64,000 nt of DNA from Propionibacteriales bacterium (GTDB taxonomy: Bacteria; Actinomycetota; Actinomycetes; Propionibacteriales; Nocardioidaceae): the NCBI GenBank assembly GCA_026392465.1, contig JAPLCA010000030.1, forward strand, positions 186,001 to 250,000, read 5' to 3'. Both the position numbers and the translations under genes were made by a program. Numbering within the stretch: position 1 is the stretch's first letter; every line of letters begins with the position of its first letter. The notes under the pieces are model-generated. The model was not told the DNA's origin. It saw only the letters and a list, made by a program, of their open reading frames with translations, and made no database searches. Below are positions 8,969 to 17,682 of the stretch, in pieces.

Positions 8969-9670
8969 ATGTCTGTATCGGAGCCGGAGGCCGACTCGCC
9001 AGCACCGCCCGCGGTGCGGCCGCGGACGGCCGAGCGGCGGGCCGAGCGCTCGCGCGAGATCGTCGCCGCCACCCGGGCCCTGTTCGACGAGCGGGGCGTG
9101 CGCGAGGCGCAGATCGAGGACATCGCGCGGGCCGTCGGCATCAACCGGGCCATCATCTACCGGCACTTCTCCAGCAAGGAGGAGCTGTTCGCCGTGACGC
9201 TGCTCGGGTACCTCACCGAGCTCGACGCCGCGCTCTCCCCCGGTGACGACCCCGACCTCGCCGCGCCCGACCGGCTCGAGCTGCTCGTGCGGGCCTTCTT
9301 CGGCTACGGCCTCGAGCACCCCGCGTTCGTGGACTGCGCCCAGACGCTGCTGCGTCGCCGCGGCACCGAGCTCATGGAGGAGGTCAGCGAGGAGGTCATG
9401 ATCCGGCTCGGCACGGGCATGAGCGCGTGCCTCGGCCACGTCGTCGGCGTGCTGGAGGACGGCACGCGCTCTGGCGACTTCGCCGTGGCCGACCCGCACC
9501 TGCTCGCGAACGTGCTCTACACGCAGGGCCTCGGTGCGCTGAACCTCGCCCACCTGCAGCTGTCGGTGCGCCGGCACATCTCGGGCCTGCCCGTCGTCGA
9601 CCCGGTCGGCACCGACGACCTGCTCGGGCACCTGCTGCGCGGAGCGCTGGCCATGGCACGCGGCGCCTGA
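8969..9670 (+). CDS. TetR-family transcriptional regulator
   Basis: 233 residues. An N-terminal TetR DNA-binding domain spans roughly residues 22-75, with the recognition helix in '[22 protein letters not shown]'. The variable C-terminal ligand and dimer domain includes '[26 protein letters not shown]'. The first 20 residues are a proline- and acid-rich tail. It is divergent from uvrB and followed by a strong bidirectional terminator that separates it from the thiolase gene. Its likely targets are itself (18-bp palindrome at 8934) and perhaps the neighbouring fatty-acid genes; ligand unknown. Confidence 0.9.
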   Translation: MSVSEPEADSPAPPAVRPRTAERRAERSREIVAATRALFDERGVREAQIEDIARAVGINRAIIYRHFSSKEELFAVTLLGYLTELDAALSPGDDPDLAAPDRLELLVRAFFGYGLEHPAFVDCAQTLLRRRGTELMEEVSEEVMIRLGTGMSACLGHVVGVLEDGTRSGDFAVADPHLLANVLYTQGLGALNLAHLQLSVRRHISGLPVVDPVGTDDLLGHLLRGALAMARGA

Positions 9671-9687
9671 GCCGCACCCGCGAGACG

Positions 9688-9724
9688 CGAAGGACCCCCA
9701 CGGCAGTGCCGTGGGGGTCCTTCG
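9688..9724. terminator. Bidirectional intrinsic terminator
   Basis: A perfect 17-bp stem (9688-9704 with 9708-9724) closes a 3-base loop, midway between the stop of tetR (+) and the stop of the thiolase gene (-). Its ends read AAGG on one side and CCTT on the other, with no true U tract, but stability and placement between convergent genes make it a terminator for both. Confidence 0.85.
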
Positions 9725-9747
9725 ACGTCGACGCCGTGGGCCGAGGG

Positions 9748-11136
9748 TCAGGCGCCCTCGAGGATCGCGACGACGCCCTGGCCGCCGGCGGCGCAGATCG
9801 AGATGAGACCACGGCTGCCCGCGCCCTTCTCGTGCAGCAGCTTCGCGAGGTTGGCCACGATGCGGGCGCCGGTCGCCGCGAACGGGTGGGCCGCGGCGAG
9901 CGAGGAGCCCTTGACGTTGAGCTTGCTGCGGTCGATCGAGCCGAGCGGCACGTCGAGGCCGAGCTTCTGCTGGCAGAACTCGGCGTCCTCCCACGCGGCG
10001 AGCGTCGACAGCACCTGGCCGGCGAACGCCTCGTGGATCTCGTAGTAGTCGAAGTCCTGCAGCGTCAGGCCGTTGCGGGCGAGCATGCGCGGCACGGCGT
10101 AGGCGGGCGCCATCAGCAGGCCCTCGGCGCCGCTGACGTAGTCGACGGCAGCCGTCTCGTAGTCGACGAAGTAGGCGCGCTTGGTCCAGCCGCGACGCTC
10201 CGCCTCCTCCTCGGAGGCGAGCAGCGCCACCGAGGCGCCGTCGGACAGCGGCGTGGAGTTGCCGGCCGTCATGGTCGCCTCGTCGCCGAGCTGCTTGCCG
10301 AAGACGGGCTTGAGCTTGGCCAGCTTCTCGACCGTGGAGTCCGGGCGCAGGTGGTTGTCCTTCGTGACGCCGTGGAAGGGCGTGACGAGGTCGTCCTGCC
10401 AGCCCTCGTCCCAGGACTTCGCGAGGTTCTGGTGCGACAGCGCGGCGAGCTCGTCCTGCGCCTCGCGCGTGATGCCCCACGCGTGCGTGGTCAGGGCCTG
10501 GTGGTCACCCATCGACAGGCCGGTGCGCGGCTCGGCGTTGCGGGGCTGGTCGGGCGCGAGGTACGCCGGGCGCACCTTGGCCAGGGCGGCGAGCCGACCC
10601 TTGGTGTCCTTCGCGTTGTTGGCCTCGATGAGGATCTTGCGGAGCTTGTCGCCGATGGCCAGGGGCGCGTCCGACGTGGTGTCGGTGCCGCCGGCGATGC
10701 CGGACTCGATCTTGCCGAGCTGGATCTTGGCGGCGACCTGGAAGGCGGCCTGCAGACCGGTGCCGCAGGCCTGCTGGATGTCCTCGGCGGGCGTCTCGGG
10801 CGAGAGCGCGGAGCCGAGCACGACCTCGCGGGCGAGGTTGAAGTCGCGGCTGTGCTTGAGGACGGCACCGGCGACGAACTCGCCGACGCGCTCGCCCTCG
10901 AGGCCGTAGCGGGCGACGAGGCCGTCGAGCGCCGCGGTGAGCATCTCCTGGTTGGACACGTTCTGGTAGACGGTGTTCGACCGGGCGAACGGGATGCGGT
11001 TGCCGCCGACGACGACGACCTTGCGGATGGACGGGCCGGTGGAGGCCTCGGTGGCCGCTGCGGCCTTCTTGGCCGGGGCCTTCGTCGCGGGGGCCTTCTT
11101 GGCGGCCGTCTTCTTCGCGGGGGTGTTCTCCGCCAT
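9748..11136 (-). CDS. Acetyl-CoA acyltransferase (thiolase, FadA2/FadI-like) with basic N-terminal tail
   Basis: 462 residues. The thiolase core carries the acyl-enzyme Cys (C124 in QQACGTG), H368 in HEAF and the general-base Cys (C448 in CAAGGQG), so it should be active in 3-ketoacyl-CoA thiolysis or condensation. Unusually, residues 1-35 are a Lys/Ala/Pro repeat (several KKA and AKKAP units) resembling histone-H1-like or actinobacterial HupB tails. The ATG at 11136 has AAGGAG upstream; starting later would remove the tail. It is divergent from the FabG4-like and MaoC genes, the same set as M. tuberculosis fadA2/fabG4/htdX, so beta-oxidation or fatty-acid remodelling is likely. Confidence 0.9.
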   Translation of the reverse strand: MAENTPAKKTAAKKAPATKAPAKKAAAATEASTGPSIRKVVVVGGNRIPFARSNTVYQNVSNQEMLTAALDGLVARYGLEGERVGEFVAGAVLKHSRDFNLAREVVLGSALSPETPAEDIQQACGTGLQAAFQVAAKIQLGKIESGIAGGTDTTSDAPLAIGDKLRKILIEANNAKDTKGRLAALAKVRPAYLAPDQPRNAEPRTGLSMGDHQALTTHAWGITREAQDELAALSHQNLAKSWDEGWQDDLVTPFHGVTKDNHLRPDSTVEKLAKLKPVFGKQLGDEATMTAGNSTPLSDGASVALLASEEEAERRGWTKRAYFVDYETAAVDYVSGAEGLLMAPAYAVPRMLARNGLTLQDFDYYEIHEAFAGQVLSTLAAWEDAEFCQQKLGLDVPLGSIDRSKLNVKGSSLAAAHPFAATGARIVANLAKLLHEKGAGSRGLISICAAGGQGVVAILEGA

Positions 11137-11316
11137 GGCGCGGTGCTCCTTGCGCTTCGGGGTGGACGGGGTGGTCGGGTGGTGCCGAGCCACCGGGGTG
11201 GGTGCGACGATGGTGCCACGCGACGCGGTCCTCGGTCGCCTGCACGCCCGTGTGCGCCTCGCCACCCTCGGTGGACGTTGGTGTCACTCCAAGTTACAGT
11301 TTGGCTGCGAATCCAG

Positions 11317-11329
11317 ATACCAATGGTAT
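11317..11329. promoter_or_regulatory. ATACCA-A-TGGTAT palindrome before the fabG4-like gene
   Basis: Perfect 6-bp arms flank one central base, 25 bases upstream of the FabG4-like start, in an A/T-richer patch between the divergent thiolase and reductase genes. A second imperfect symmetry (CCAA at 11289-11292, TTGG at 11301-11304) lies just upstream. Probably an operator shared by both directions; the regulator is not identified. Confidence 0.45.
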
Positions 11330-11353
11330 GCGAGAGATAGGACACACCCGGCG

Positions 11354-12700
11354 ATGAGCGATCGTTACCAGGACCTGGCCCACAACCCGATCGGCAAGTT
11401 CCTCGTCAAGAACCTGGGGCTGCCCAACCCGCCGTACCTGGAGCGCTACGAGGGCGGACCGCTCGTCCGGGGCTCCGTGCTGACCGGCAGCGCCACCCCG
11501 GGCGACGTCGCGAAGGCCGTGACGGCCGCGCTCAAGGCGCTCAAGATCGAGGCGACCGGCGTCCCCGCCCAGGGCAAGCGCTACAAGGGTCTCGTCTTCG
11601 ACGCGACCGGCATCGCCGACGCGGCCGGCCTCGTCGCCCTCCAGGAGTTCTTCACGCCGGTGCTGCGCCAGCTCCAGGGCAACGGTCGCGTCGTCGTGGT
11701 CGGGACCGTCCCCGAGCAGGCCGGCAGCGAGGGCGCTCGTGTGGCCCAGCGGGCCCTCGAGGGCTTCACCCGCTCGCTCGCCAAGGAGGTCGGCGGCGGC
11801 AGCACGGCCAACCTCGTCTACCTCGCCCCCGGCGCCGAGGCGTCGCTCGCGTCGACCCTCGGCTTCTTCCTCTCCCCCAAGTCGGCCTACGTCTCCGGCC
11901 AGGTCGTGCGGATCGGCACCACCGGCATCACGTCGGTCACGGAGCCTGCGGACCTCGAGAAGCCGCTCGCCGGCAAGGTCGCCCTCGTCACCGGTGCCTC
12001 GCGTGGTCTGGGCGAGGCGGACATGCGCACCCTCGCCCGCGACGGCGCCACCGTCATCGGCCTCGACGTCCCGCCGCTGGAGGCCGACCTCAAGGCCCTC
12101 GCCGACGAGCTCGGCGGCGGCTACATCGTCGGCGACATCACCGCCGAGGACGCCCCCGCCACGATCGCGGCGTACGTCAAGGAGAACTACGGCTCCGTCG
12201 ACGTCGTCGTGCACAACGCCGGCATCACGCGCGACAAGCGCCTGCGCAACATGAAGGCCGAGAACTGGCAGCTCGTCGTCGACATCTCCGTCGGTGCGCC
12301 GCAGCGGATCACGGACGAGCTGCTGGCCCAGGGCCTGATCAACGAGGGCGGCACGGTCATCGGCATCGCGTCGATCGCCGGCATCGCGGGCAACAACGGC
12401 CAGACCAACTACGCCTCCGCGAAGGCGGGCGTCATCGGCTGGATCCAGGCGCTCGCCGAGCGCGTGGCCGGCGACGGCATCACCGCCAACGTCGTGGCCC
12501 CCGGCTTCATGGAGACCGAGATGGTCAAGACCATCCCGCTCGGCATCCGCGAGGCCGGCCGACGCATGAACTCGATGTCGCAGGGCGGCCAGCCCGTCGA
12601 CGTCGCCGAGGCCATCGCCTGGTTCGCCAACCCCGGCTCCGGCGCGGTCAGCGGCAACGTGCTCGGCGTCAACGGCCAGATGCTGCTGGGGGCGTCGTGA
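11354..12700 (+). CDS. High-molecular-weight 3-oxoacyl-ACP/CoA reductase (FabG4-like)
   Basis: 448 residues, about twice a normal FabG. The N-terminal half (1-205) is a degenerate Rossmann, flavodoxin-like domain. The C-terminal half is a full short-chain dehydrogenase with the cofactor motif TGASRGLG (about residue 217), HNAGIT, and the catalytic Ser/Tyr/Lys set in 'IASIAGIAGNNGQTNYASAK'. This architecture matches mycobacterial FabG4, which reduces 3-oxoacyl-CoA with NADH. The next gene overlaps by 4 bases and encodes the matching dehydratase. ATG chosen for the conserved MSDRYQDLAHNPIG start. Confidence 0.9.
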   Translation: MSDRYQDLAHNPIGKFLVKNLGLPNPPYLERYEGGPLVRGSVLTGSATPGDVAKAVTAALKALKIEATGVPAQGKRYKGLVFDATGIADAAGLVALQEFFTPVLRQLQGNGRVVVVGTVPEQAGSEGARVAQRALEGFTRSLAKEVGGGSTANLVYLAPGAEASLASTLGFFLSPKSAYVSGQVVRIGTTGITSVTEPADLEKPLAGKVALVTGASRGLGEADMRTLARDGATVIGLDVPPLEADLKALADELGGGYIVGDITAEDAPATIAAYVKENYGSVDVVVHNAGITRDKRLRNMKAENWQLVVDISVGAPQRITDELLAQGLINEGGTVIGIASIAGIAGNNGQTNYASAKAGVIGWIQALAERVAGDGITANVVAPGFMETEMVKTIPLGIREAGRRMNSMSQGGQPVDVAEAIAWFANPGSGAVSGNVLGVNGQMLLGAS

Positions 12701-13572
12701 CCACAAGGCAGTTCGAGGCGGCTCCGGCCACGCTGCCGCTCATGCTGAAGGCCGCGCTGCCCGCGCTTCCGGTGGTCGGCTCGCTCCCCGGCGTCAAGCA
12801 CGCGTCGGGCACCGTGCCCGACCTCGTGCTCGAGCGCCGCGGCGTGAGCACCGACCCGACGCACCTGGAGCGCTACCTCGAGGTCTGCGCGTTCCCGCGT
12901 GCCGAGCACCTGCCGGTCACGTACCCGCACATGGCCGCCTTCGGGCTGCACATGGCGCTCATGACCGACACGTCGTTCCCGTTCGCGCCGATGGGGCTGG
13001 TGCACCTGCGCAACCGCATCACGCAGCACCGTCCGATCGGCCTCGACGAGACGTTCGACGTGTCGGTGCACGCGGCCGACCTGCGCCCGCACCCGAAGGG
13101 CCGCCTCGTCGACGTGCTCACGACCGTCACGGTCGGCGAGGAGGTCGTCTGGGACGAGACCATGACGCTGTTCTCCCGGGGCCGCGGCGGCGACGCCGAG
13201 ACCTCGACCCCGGTGCTCGACGGCGTCGAGGCCCCGCGGGGCGTCGTGCACTGGCGACTGGCCGGCAACCTGGGACGCCGCTACGGCGCCGTCTCCGGGG
13301 ACCGCAACCCCATCCACCTCTACCCCGTCACCGCGAAGGCGTTCGGCTTCCCGACCAACATCGCGCACGGGATGTGGACCAAGGCGCGCAGCCTGGCGGC
13401 CCTGCAGAACCGACTGCCCGACGCCTTCACGGTCGACGTGGAGTTCAAGAAGCCCGTGCTGCTGCCGACCACCGTCGTCTTCGGGTCCGAGGCCTCCGAG
13501 GACGGCATCGTCTTCGGCGTCCGCGCCCAGAAGAAGGACGCGACGCACCTGGTGGGTCGGGTCAGCCACTGA
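12697..13572 (+). CDS. MaoC-family (R)-hydratase/3-hydroxyacyl dehydratase (HtdX-like)
   Basis: 291 residues with a double hotdog fold. The C-terminal half holds the hydratase-2 signature YGAVSGDRNPIHLYP (around residues 197-211), whose Asp and His are catalytic. It should interconvert 3-hydroxyacyl- and trans-2-enoyl-thioesters, the step after the reductase it is coupled to (GTGA overlap). M. tuberculosis htdX sits beside fabG4 in the same way. It is the last gene of this two-gene operon, with 65 bases to the secreted hydrolase gene. Confidence 0.88.
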   Translation: MTTRQFEAAPATLPLMLKAALPALPVVGSLPGVKHASGTVPDLVLERRGVSTDPTHLERYLEVCAFPRAEHLPVTYPHMAAFGLHMALMTDTSFPFAPMGLVHLRNRITQHRPIGLDETFDVSVHAADLRPHPKGRLVDVLTTVTVGEEVVWDETMTLFSRGRGGDAETSTPVLDGVEAPRGVVHWRLAGNLGRRYGAVSGDRNPIHLYPVTAKAFGFPTNIAHGMWTKARSLAALQNRLPDAFTVDVEFKKPVLLPTTVVFGSEASEDGIVFGVRAQKKDATHLVGRVSH

Positions 13573-13637
13573 CGAGGTCGCGCACGTGACGTGATGCAGG
13601 TCTCGTCGTTGGTCCTCCCGGACCACCAGGAGGACCG

Positions 13638-15527
13638 ATGACGAACCTGCTCACCCGCACCCTCGTGCTCGCCGTGTCCGCGGCGGCGTCGGTCACGACG
13701 CTCACGGCGCCGGCGAGCGCGGCCGCGGTGGCACCGCCGGCCTCGGCGACGACCGTCGCGGACGCCGCGCCGACGTCGGCGTGGAAGCCACGGCCCGAGC
13801 AGTACCCCGCGACCGTGACCCAGCAGGACCTCGCGATCCGCACGTCCGACGGGACCGTGCTGCGCGGCAACCTCATGCGACCCGTCGACGCCGCCGGGCG
13901 GCCGGTGACCCGCCGGCTCCCGGTCGTCGTCACCATCACCGCCTACAACAAGAACGTCCAGTCCCAGGCCGGCGGCCTCCTCGGGACCGACCCGAGCTAC
14001 CTGGTCAAGCGCGGCTACCTGCACCTCACGGTCGACGCCCGCGGCACGGGCAGCTCCGACGGGACGTGGTGCGCCTTCTGCTCGCGCGAGGACCGCGACT
14101 TCGGCGTGATCATGACCTGGGCCGCTCAGCAGCCGTGGAGCGACGGACGCACGGCCATGAACGGGCCCTCGTACATGGGCATCTCGCAGCTCTTCGCCGC
14201 CGCCGACCGACCGAAGGGGCTGCGGGCCATCTTCCCCCAGGTGCCCGGTGCCGACGTCTACCGCGACGTGGTCGCCTCGGGCGGCGCGCTCGACATCGGG
14301 TTCATCCCGCTCTGGATCGGCCTGGTGAACGGGACGTCGATCATCCCGCCGGCCCTCACCGCGACGGACCCCGGCACCGGCCTGGGCACCCTCGTGACCC
14401 ACCTGGCCGGCAACGGCCTGTTCAGCACCAACCTCCTGCTGTCCGCGTTCACCGGCGGCGAACCCGCCTACGACGGCGCGTTCTACACGCAGCGCTCGCC
14501 CCTGCAGGTCGCGTCGCGCATCACCGTGCCCACGTTCTTCGTCGCGGGCCAGTACGACCTCTTCCAGCGCGGGACACCCCTCCTGTACGAGAACCTGCAG
14601 CGTCGGGGCGTCCCGACCCGCATGATCGTCGGCCCCTGGGACCACCTCCAGGGCTCCTCTGGCGCCGAGGTCGGCGACGCCGGGTACGGCAGCATCGAGG
14701 AGCTGCAGCTCCGCTGGTTCGACCACTACGTCAAGGGGCTGCCCGGCCAGCGGCTCGACGAGATCGCCGGTCTCAGCAGCTACGAGCAGGGCAGCGGCCG
14801 CTGGGTCCGCGGGACGGCGTGGATGCCGTCGACCCTCACCCCACGCACCTTCCGGCTCAGCGGAAGCGCCACGACGGCCGGCACCCCCGGCGGCCTCACC
14901 GCCGGGACGCCCCGCAGCGGCAGCACGACCGTGCCGACCATCCCCGTCCAGGGGCTCTGCACGCGGTCGGCGAACCAGTGGACCGCGGGCATCCTGCGCC
15001 AGGCGCTGCCCGACCTGCCGTGCTTCACGAACAACACGTTCAACGACAACCTCGGCCCGGTGTTCGAGACGGCACCGCTCAAGGCCGACGTCGTCGTGCA
15101 CGGACCGCTGAACGCGCGCCTCTACACGTCGTCCCCCGCCGGCGACGGGATGCTCTCGGTCACCGTCTCCGACGTCGCGCCCGACGGCACGGTGTCCCGC
15201 CTCACCGGCGGCTGGCAGGTGCTCTCGCACCGCGCACTCGACCGCTCACGTTCACGCTACGTCGGGACGACCCTGGTGCAGCCGTACCACCCGTTCACGC
15301 GGGCGGCGCAGGCTCCTCTGGCTGCCGGCCAGGTCGCGCCGGTCGACGTCGAGGTGTTCCCCACACGCGCCCGCATCGCCCGGGGCCACCGGCTGCGCGT
15401 GTCGGTGCAGGGCTTCGACGTGCCGCACCTGCTGCCGACCCTCGGGTCGCTCCTGCCCGCGCTGGTGCCGATGACGGTCCTGACCGGACCGGAGCACCCG
15501 TCGTCCCTGTCCTTCGGCACGCCCTGA
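13638..15527 (+). CDS. Secreted CocE/NonD-type serine hydrolase (X-Pro dipeptidyl-peptidase S15-like)
   Basis: 629 residues. A Sec signal peptide (residues 1-30, cleavage after ASAAA) is followed by an alpha/beta-hydrolase domain. The nucleophile is S178 in GPSYMG; the probable partners are the Asp in 'AGQYDLF' (about 303) and the His in 'GPWDHLQG' (about 334). A C-terminal jelly-roll domain (about 400-629) is typical of CocE and Xaa-Pro peptidases. It therefore hydrolyses ester or amide bonds outside the cell; substrate unknown. AGGAGG lies just before the ATG. It is convergent with tesB, 12 bases apart. Confidence 0.88.
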   Translation: MTNLLTRTLVLAVSAAASVTTLTAPASAAAVAPPASATTVADAAPTSAWKPRPEQYPATVTQQDLAIRTSDGTVLRGNLMRPVDAAGRPVTRRLPVVVTITAYNKNVQSQAGGLLGTDPSYLVKRGYLHLTVDARGTGSSDGTWCAFCSREDRDFGVIMTWAAQQPWSDGRTAMNGPSYMGISQLFAAADRPKGLRAIFPQVPGADVYRDVVASGGALDIGFIPLWIGLVNGTSIIPPALTATDPGTGLGTLVTHLAGNGLFSTNLLLSAFTGGEPAYDGAFYTQRSPLQVASRITVPTFFVAGQYDLFQRGTPLLYENLQRRGVPTRMIVGPWDHLQGSSGAEVGDAGYGSIEELQLRWFDHYVKGLPGQRLDEIAGLSSYEQGSGRWVRGTAWMPSTLTPRTFRLSGSATTAGTPGGLTAGTPRSGSTTVPTIPVQGLCTRSANQWTAGILRQALPDLPCFTNNTFNDNLGPVFETAPLKADVVVHGPLNARLYTSSPAGDGMLSVTVSDVAPDGTVSRLTGGWQVLSHRALDRSRSRYVGTTLVQPYHPFTRAAQAPLAAGQVAPVDVEVFPTRARIARGHRLRVSVQGFDVPHLLPTLGSLLPALVPMTVLTGPEHPSSLSFGTP

Positions 15528-15539
15528 CGAGCGGGGGCG

Positions 15540-16412
15540 TCAGTCGCGGGGCGTGACCCGCCGGATGAGGCCCTCCTGCGCGACGGTCGCGACGAGCGTG
15601 CCGTCCTCGGCGAACACCCGCGCCGTGCTGAGCCCGCGGGCACCCGACGCCGACGGCGACGTCTGGTCGTACAGCAGCCACTCGTCGGCGCTGATCGGAC
15701 GGTGGAACCAGATCGTGTGGTCCAGCGACGCCGGCTGCACCCGCGGGGAGCTGATCAGCTCGCCATGCGGCAGGAGGGCGACGCCGAGCAGGCTGAAGTC
15801 GCTGATGTACACGAACGCCGCCGTGTGGATGATCCGCGACGCCGGGAGCGTGCCGTCGGCCCGGAACCACAGCCGCTGCACCGCCGGCACCGTCGCCCGG
15901 GTCGGGTCGTCCGCGGGACGGTTGTCGCCGATGTAGCGCAGGTCGAACGACGACCACTCCCGCTTCCACGACTCGACCTCCTGCGGCCGGACCTGGCGGA
16001 TCACGTCGAGCAGCGGCACGGACTCCTCCGGCGACGGCACCTGCGGCATGACGTCCTGGTGGTCGAACCCGTCCTCCGTCCGCTGGAACGACGCGGTCAT
16101 GTAGAAGATGTTCTCGCCGTGCTGGCGCGCCGCGATCCGCCGCGTCGTGAACGAGCCGCCGTCGCGCACGTTCTCCACGTCGTAGACGATCGGGATCGAG
16201 GGGTCTCCGCCGAGCAGGAAGTAGGCGTGCAGCGAGTGGATGTGCCGGTCCTCCGGCACCGTCAGCTGGGCCGCCGTCACGGCCTGCGCGGCCACCTGGC
16301 CGCCGAAGACCCGCTTGAGGCTGGACCCCTCCGGCTGACTGCCACGGAAGAGGCCGACCTCGAGAGGTTCGAGGTCCAGCAGGGTCACGAGCTCGTCGAG
16401 GGATGCAGGCAC
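15540..16412 (-). CDS. tesB: Acyl-CoA thioesterase II
   Basis: 290-residue double-hotdog thioesterase that releases free fatty acids from acyl-CoA in the cytosol. The catalytic triad positions of TesB are recognisable as Asp in 'SLDHTIWFH', Ser in 'TSPSASG' and Gln in 'VAQEGLIRR' in the last quarter. The N-terminal half carries the conserved 'VFGGQVAAQAV' and 'HSLHAYFLLGGD' segments. Length is normal. The region upstream of its start is occupied by a long palindromic repeat rather than a simple promoter. Confidence 0.94.
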   Translation of the reverse strand: MPASLDELVTLLDLEPLEVGLFRGSQPEGSSLKRVFGGQVAAQAVTAAQLTVPEDRHIHSLHAYFLLGGDPSIPIVYDVENVRDGGSFTTRRIAARQHGENIFYMTASFQRTEDGFDHQDVMPQVPSPEESVPLLDVIRQVRPQEVESWKREWSSFDLRYIGDNRPADDPTRATVPAVQRLWFRADGTLPASRIIHTAAFVYISDFSLLGVALLPHGELISSPRVQPASLDHTIWFHRPISADEWLLYDQTSPSASGARGLSTARVFAEDGTLVATVAQEGLIRRVTPRD

Positions 16413-16510
16413 GCGCAGATCCTACCGATCCGCACGGTCGCCCCGTGCCGGCGTGCGAGGGTCGAGAGCGGGCTCACACCGGGGTGGGTGCGGTGTGTCG
16501 TGGTGGTGGG

Positions 16511-16755
16511 GGTCTCGACCTGCTGGTGCGCTGCCTGCGGGTCTCGGGCTGTGGCTTCGGCACGGGGTGGACGCAGGATTCTGCGTTCGCGTGTCGGAGG
16601 GTCGAGGATGCTGCGTTGGCGACGGGATCCCGTCATGAACGCAGAAGCGTTCGGTCTCGAACGCGCAATTGCAGCATCGTTCCGCCCCGACGCCCGCTGT
16701 CGGTGGATGTCCAACCGCAGGAGCGATCCTGAGGGTGCAGATCCACCGATGGTGG
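16511..16755. repeat. Long palindromic intergenic repeat, copy A
   Basis: This fills the gene-free stretch 16413-16766. An outer segment begins GGTCTCGACCTGCTGGTGCG (16511). An imperfect palindrome (about 16569-16680) has arms carrying GATTCTGCGTTCG and GAACGCAGAAGC and is centred on GACGGGATCCCGTC. A terminal hairpin (16701-16708 with 16741-16748, CGGTGGAT/ATCCACCG) resembles the longer one in copy B. The same modules recur near 30.5 and 62.6 kb. No ORF or transposase is inside. Confidence 0.85.
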
Positions 16756-16766
16756 GCGCGGGACGG

Positions 16767-17672
16767 TCAGTCCTGGTCGTCCTTGCGCTGGCGCGCGAGG
16801 AACTGCTCGAACTGGTCGGCCAGCTCCTCGCCGCTCGGCAGGTCGCCGTCCTCGGCGAGCAGCGACTCGGCGGCGCCGCGGGTGAAGGCGTCGTACTGCT
16901 GCTCGAGGCCCGCGAGGACCTCGGCGCCGCCCTGGTCCTCGATCTGGCGCTCGATGTCGGCCACCGTCGCACCCTGCACGGCACGCAGGGGGTCGAGGTC
17001 GAGGTCGAGGCCCGTCCGGTCGAGCACGGCCTCGAGCAGCGCGAGCGCGGCGGGCGGGTAGTCGACCTGGGTCAGGTAGTGCGGCACGTGCGCGACGTAG
17101 CCGGCGCTGTCGAGGCCCCGCTGGGTCAGCCGGTACTCCAGCAGCGACTGTGCCGACGAGGGCACCCGCACCTCGGCCTGCCACAGGTTGGTGCGGTCGA
17201 CGAGCTCCGGACGCGAGCCGTGCGCGGTGATCATGGTGGGCCGCGTGTGCGGCACGCCCATCGGCACGGCACCGAGGCCCAGGGTCAGGCTCACGTCGAG
17301 GTCCTCCACGACCTCCTGCACCCCGTCGACGAACGACTCCCACCGGAAGTCCGGCTCCGGCCCGGTCAGCACCAGGTAGGGCGTGCCCGACCGGTCGTGC
17401 TCGCGGACGACGTCGAGCCGCGGCTCGTCGTAGTCGACGTAGTGGTCCTGGCGGAACGTGATGAACGGACGACGCGCGCGGTAGTCGTACAGCTCGTCGA
17501 CGTCGAAGCTGCGGAGCACCTCGCCGCGTCCGGACAACAGGTGCTGCGCCGCGATGCGCGGCGCGCCGCCCGCGGTCAGGAACCCGTCGAGGGCATGGAT
17601 GAGGACCGGGCCGTCGCCGGAGGGCGTCGGGTCGGTCGCGTCGTCTCGGTCACGTCGTGAGGGCCACTTCAT
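16767..17672 (-). CDS. PAC2-family protein
   Basis: About 301 residues of the PAC2 (proteasome-assembly-chaperone-2-like) family common in Actinobacteria. Conserved features seen are 'LIHALDGFLTAGGA' near the N-terminus, 'RRPFITF' near residue 67, and the 'MITAHGSRPEL' and 'VPHYLTQVDYPPAALALLEAV' motifs. The last 30 residues are acidic and Gln-rich. I start at the ATG 17672, with GAGGG 7 bases upstream; a TTG two codons earlier is possible. It follows dxs by 10 bases and is surely co-transcribed. Biochemical role unknown; the link to isoprenoid synthesis is positional only. Confidence 0.85.
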   Translation of the reverse strand: MKWPSRRDRDDATDPTPSGDGPVLIHALDGFLTAGGAPRIAAQHLLSGRGEVLRSFDVDELYDYRARRPFITFRQDHYVDYDEPRLDVVREHDRSGTPYLVLTGPEPDFRWESFVDGVQEVVEDLDVSLTLGLGAVPMGVPHTRPTMITAHGSRPELVDRTNLWQAEVRVPSSAQSLLEYRLTQRGLDSAGYVAHVPHYLTQVDYPPAALALLEAVLDRTGLDLDLDPLRAVQGATVADIERQIEDQGGAEVLAGLEQQYDAFTRGAAESLLAEDGDLPSGEELADQFEQFLARQRKDDQD

Positions 17673-17682
17673 CGTCAAGCCC

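Noticed and set aside
14880-14945. Fourth copy of the 40-bp element in the CocE-type gene (GGCACCCCCGGCGG)
   Set aside because: Only about 12 bases agree and flanks do not align; likely ordinary Gly/Thr/Pro coding.
16413-16766. Prophage or IS remnant at repeat copy A
   Set aside because: No transposase, integrase or target-site duplication visible; only palindromic modules.
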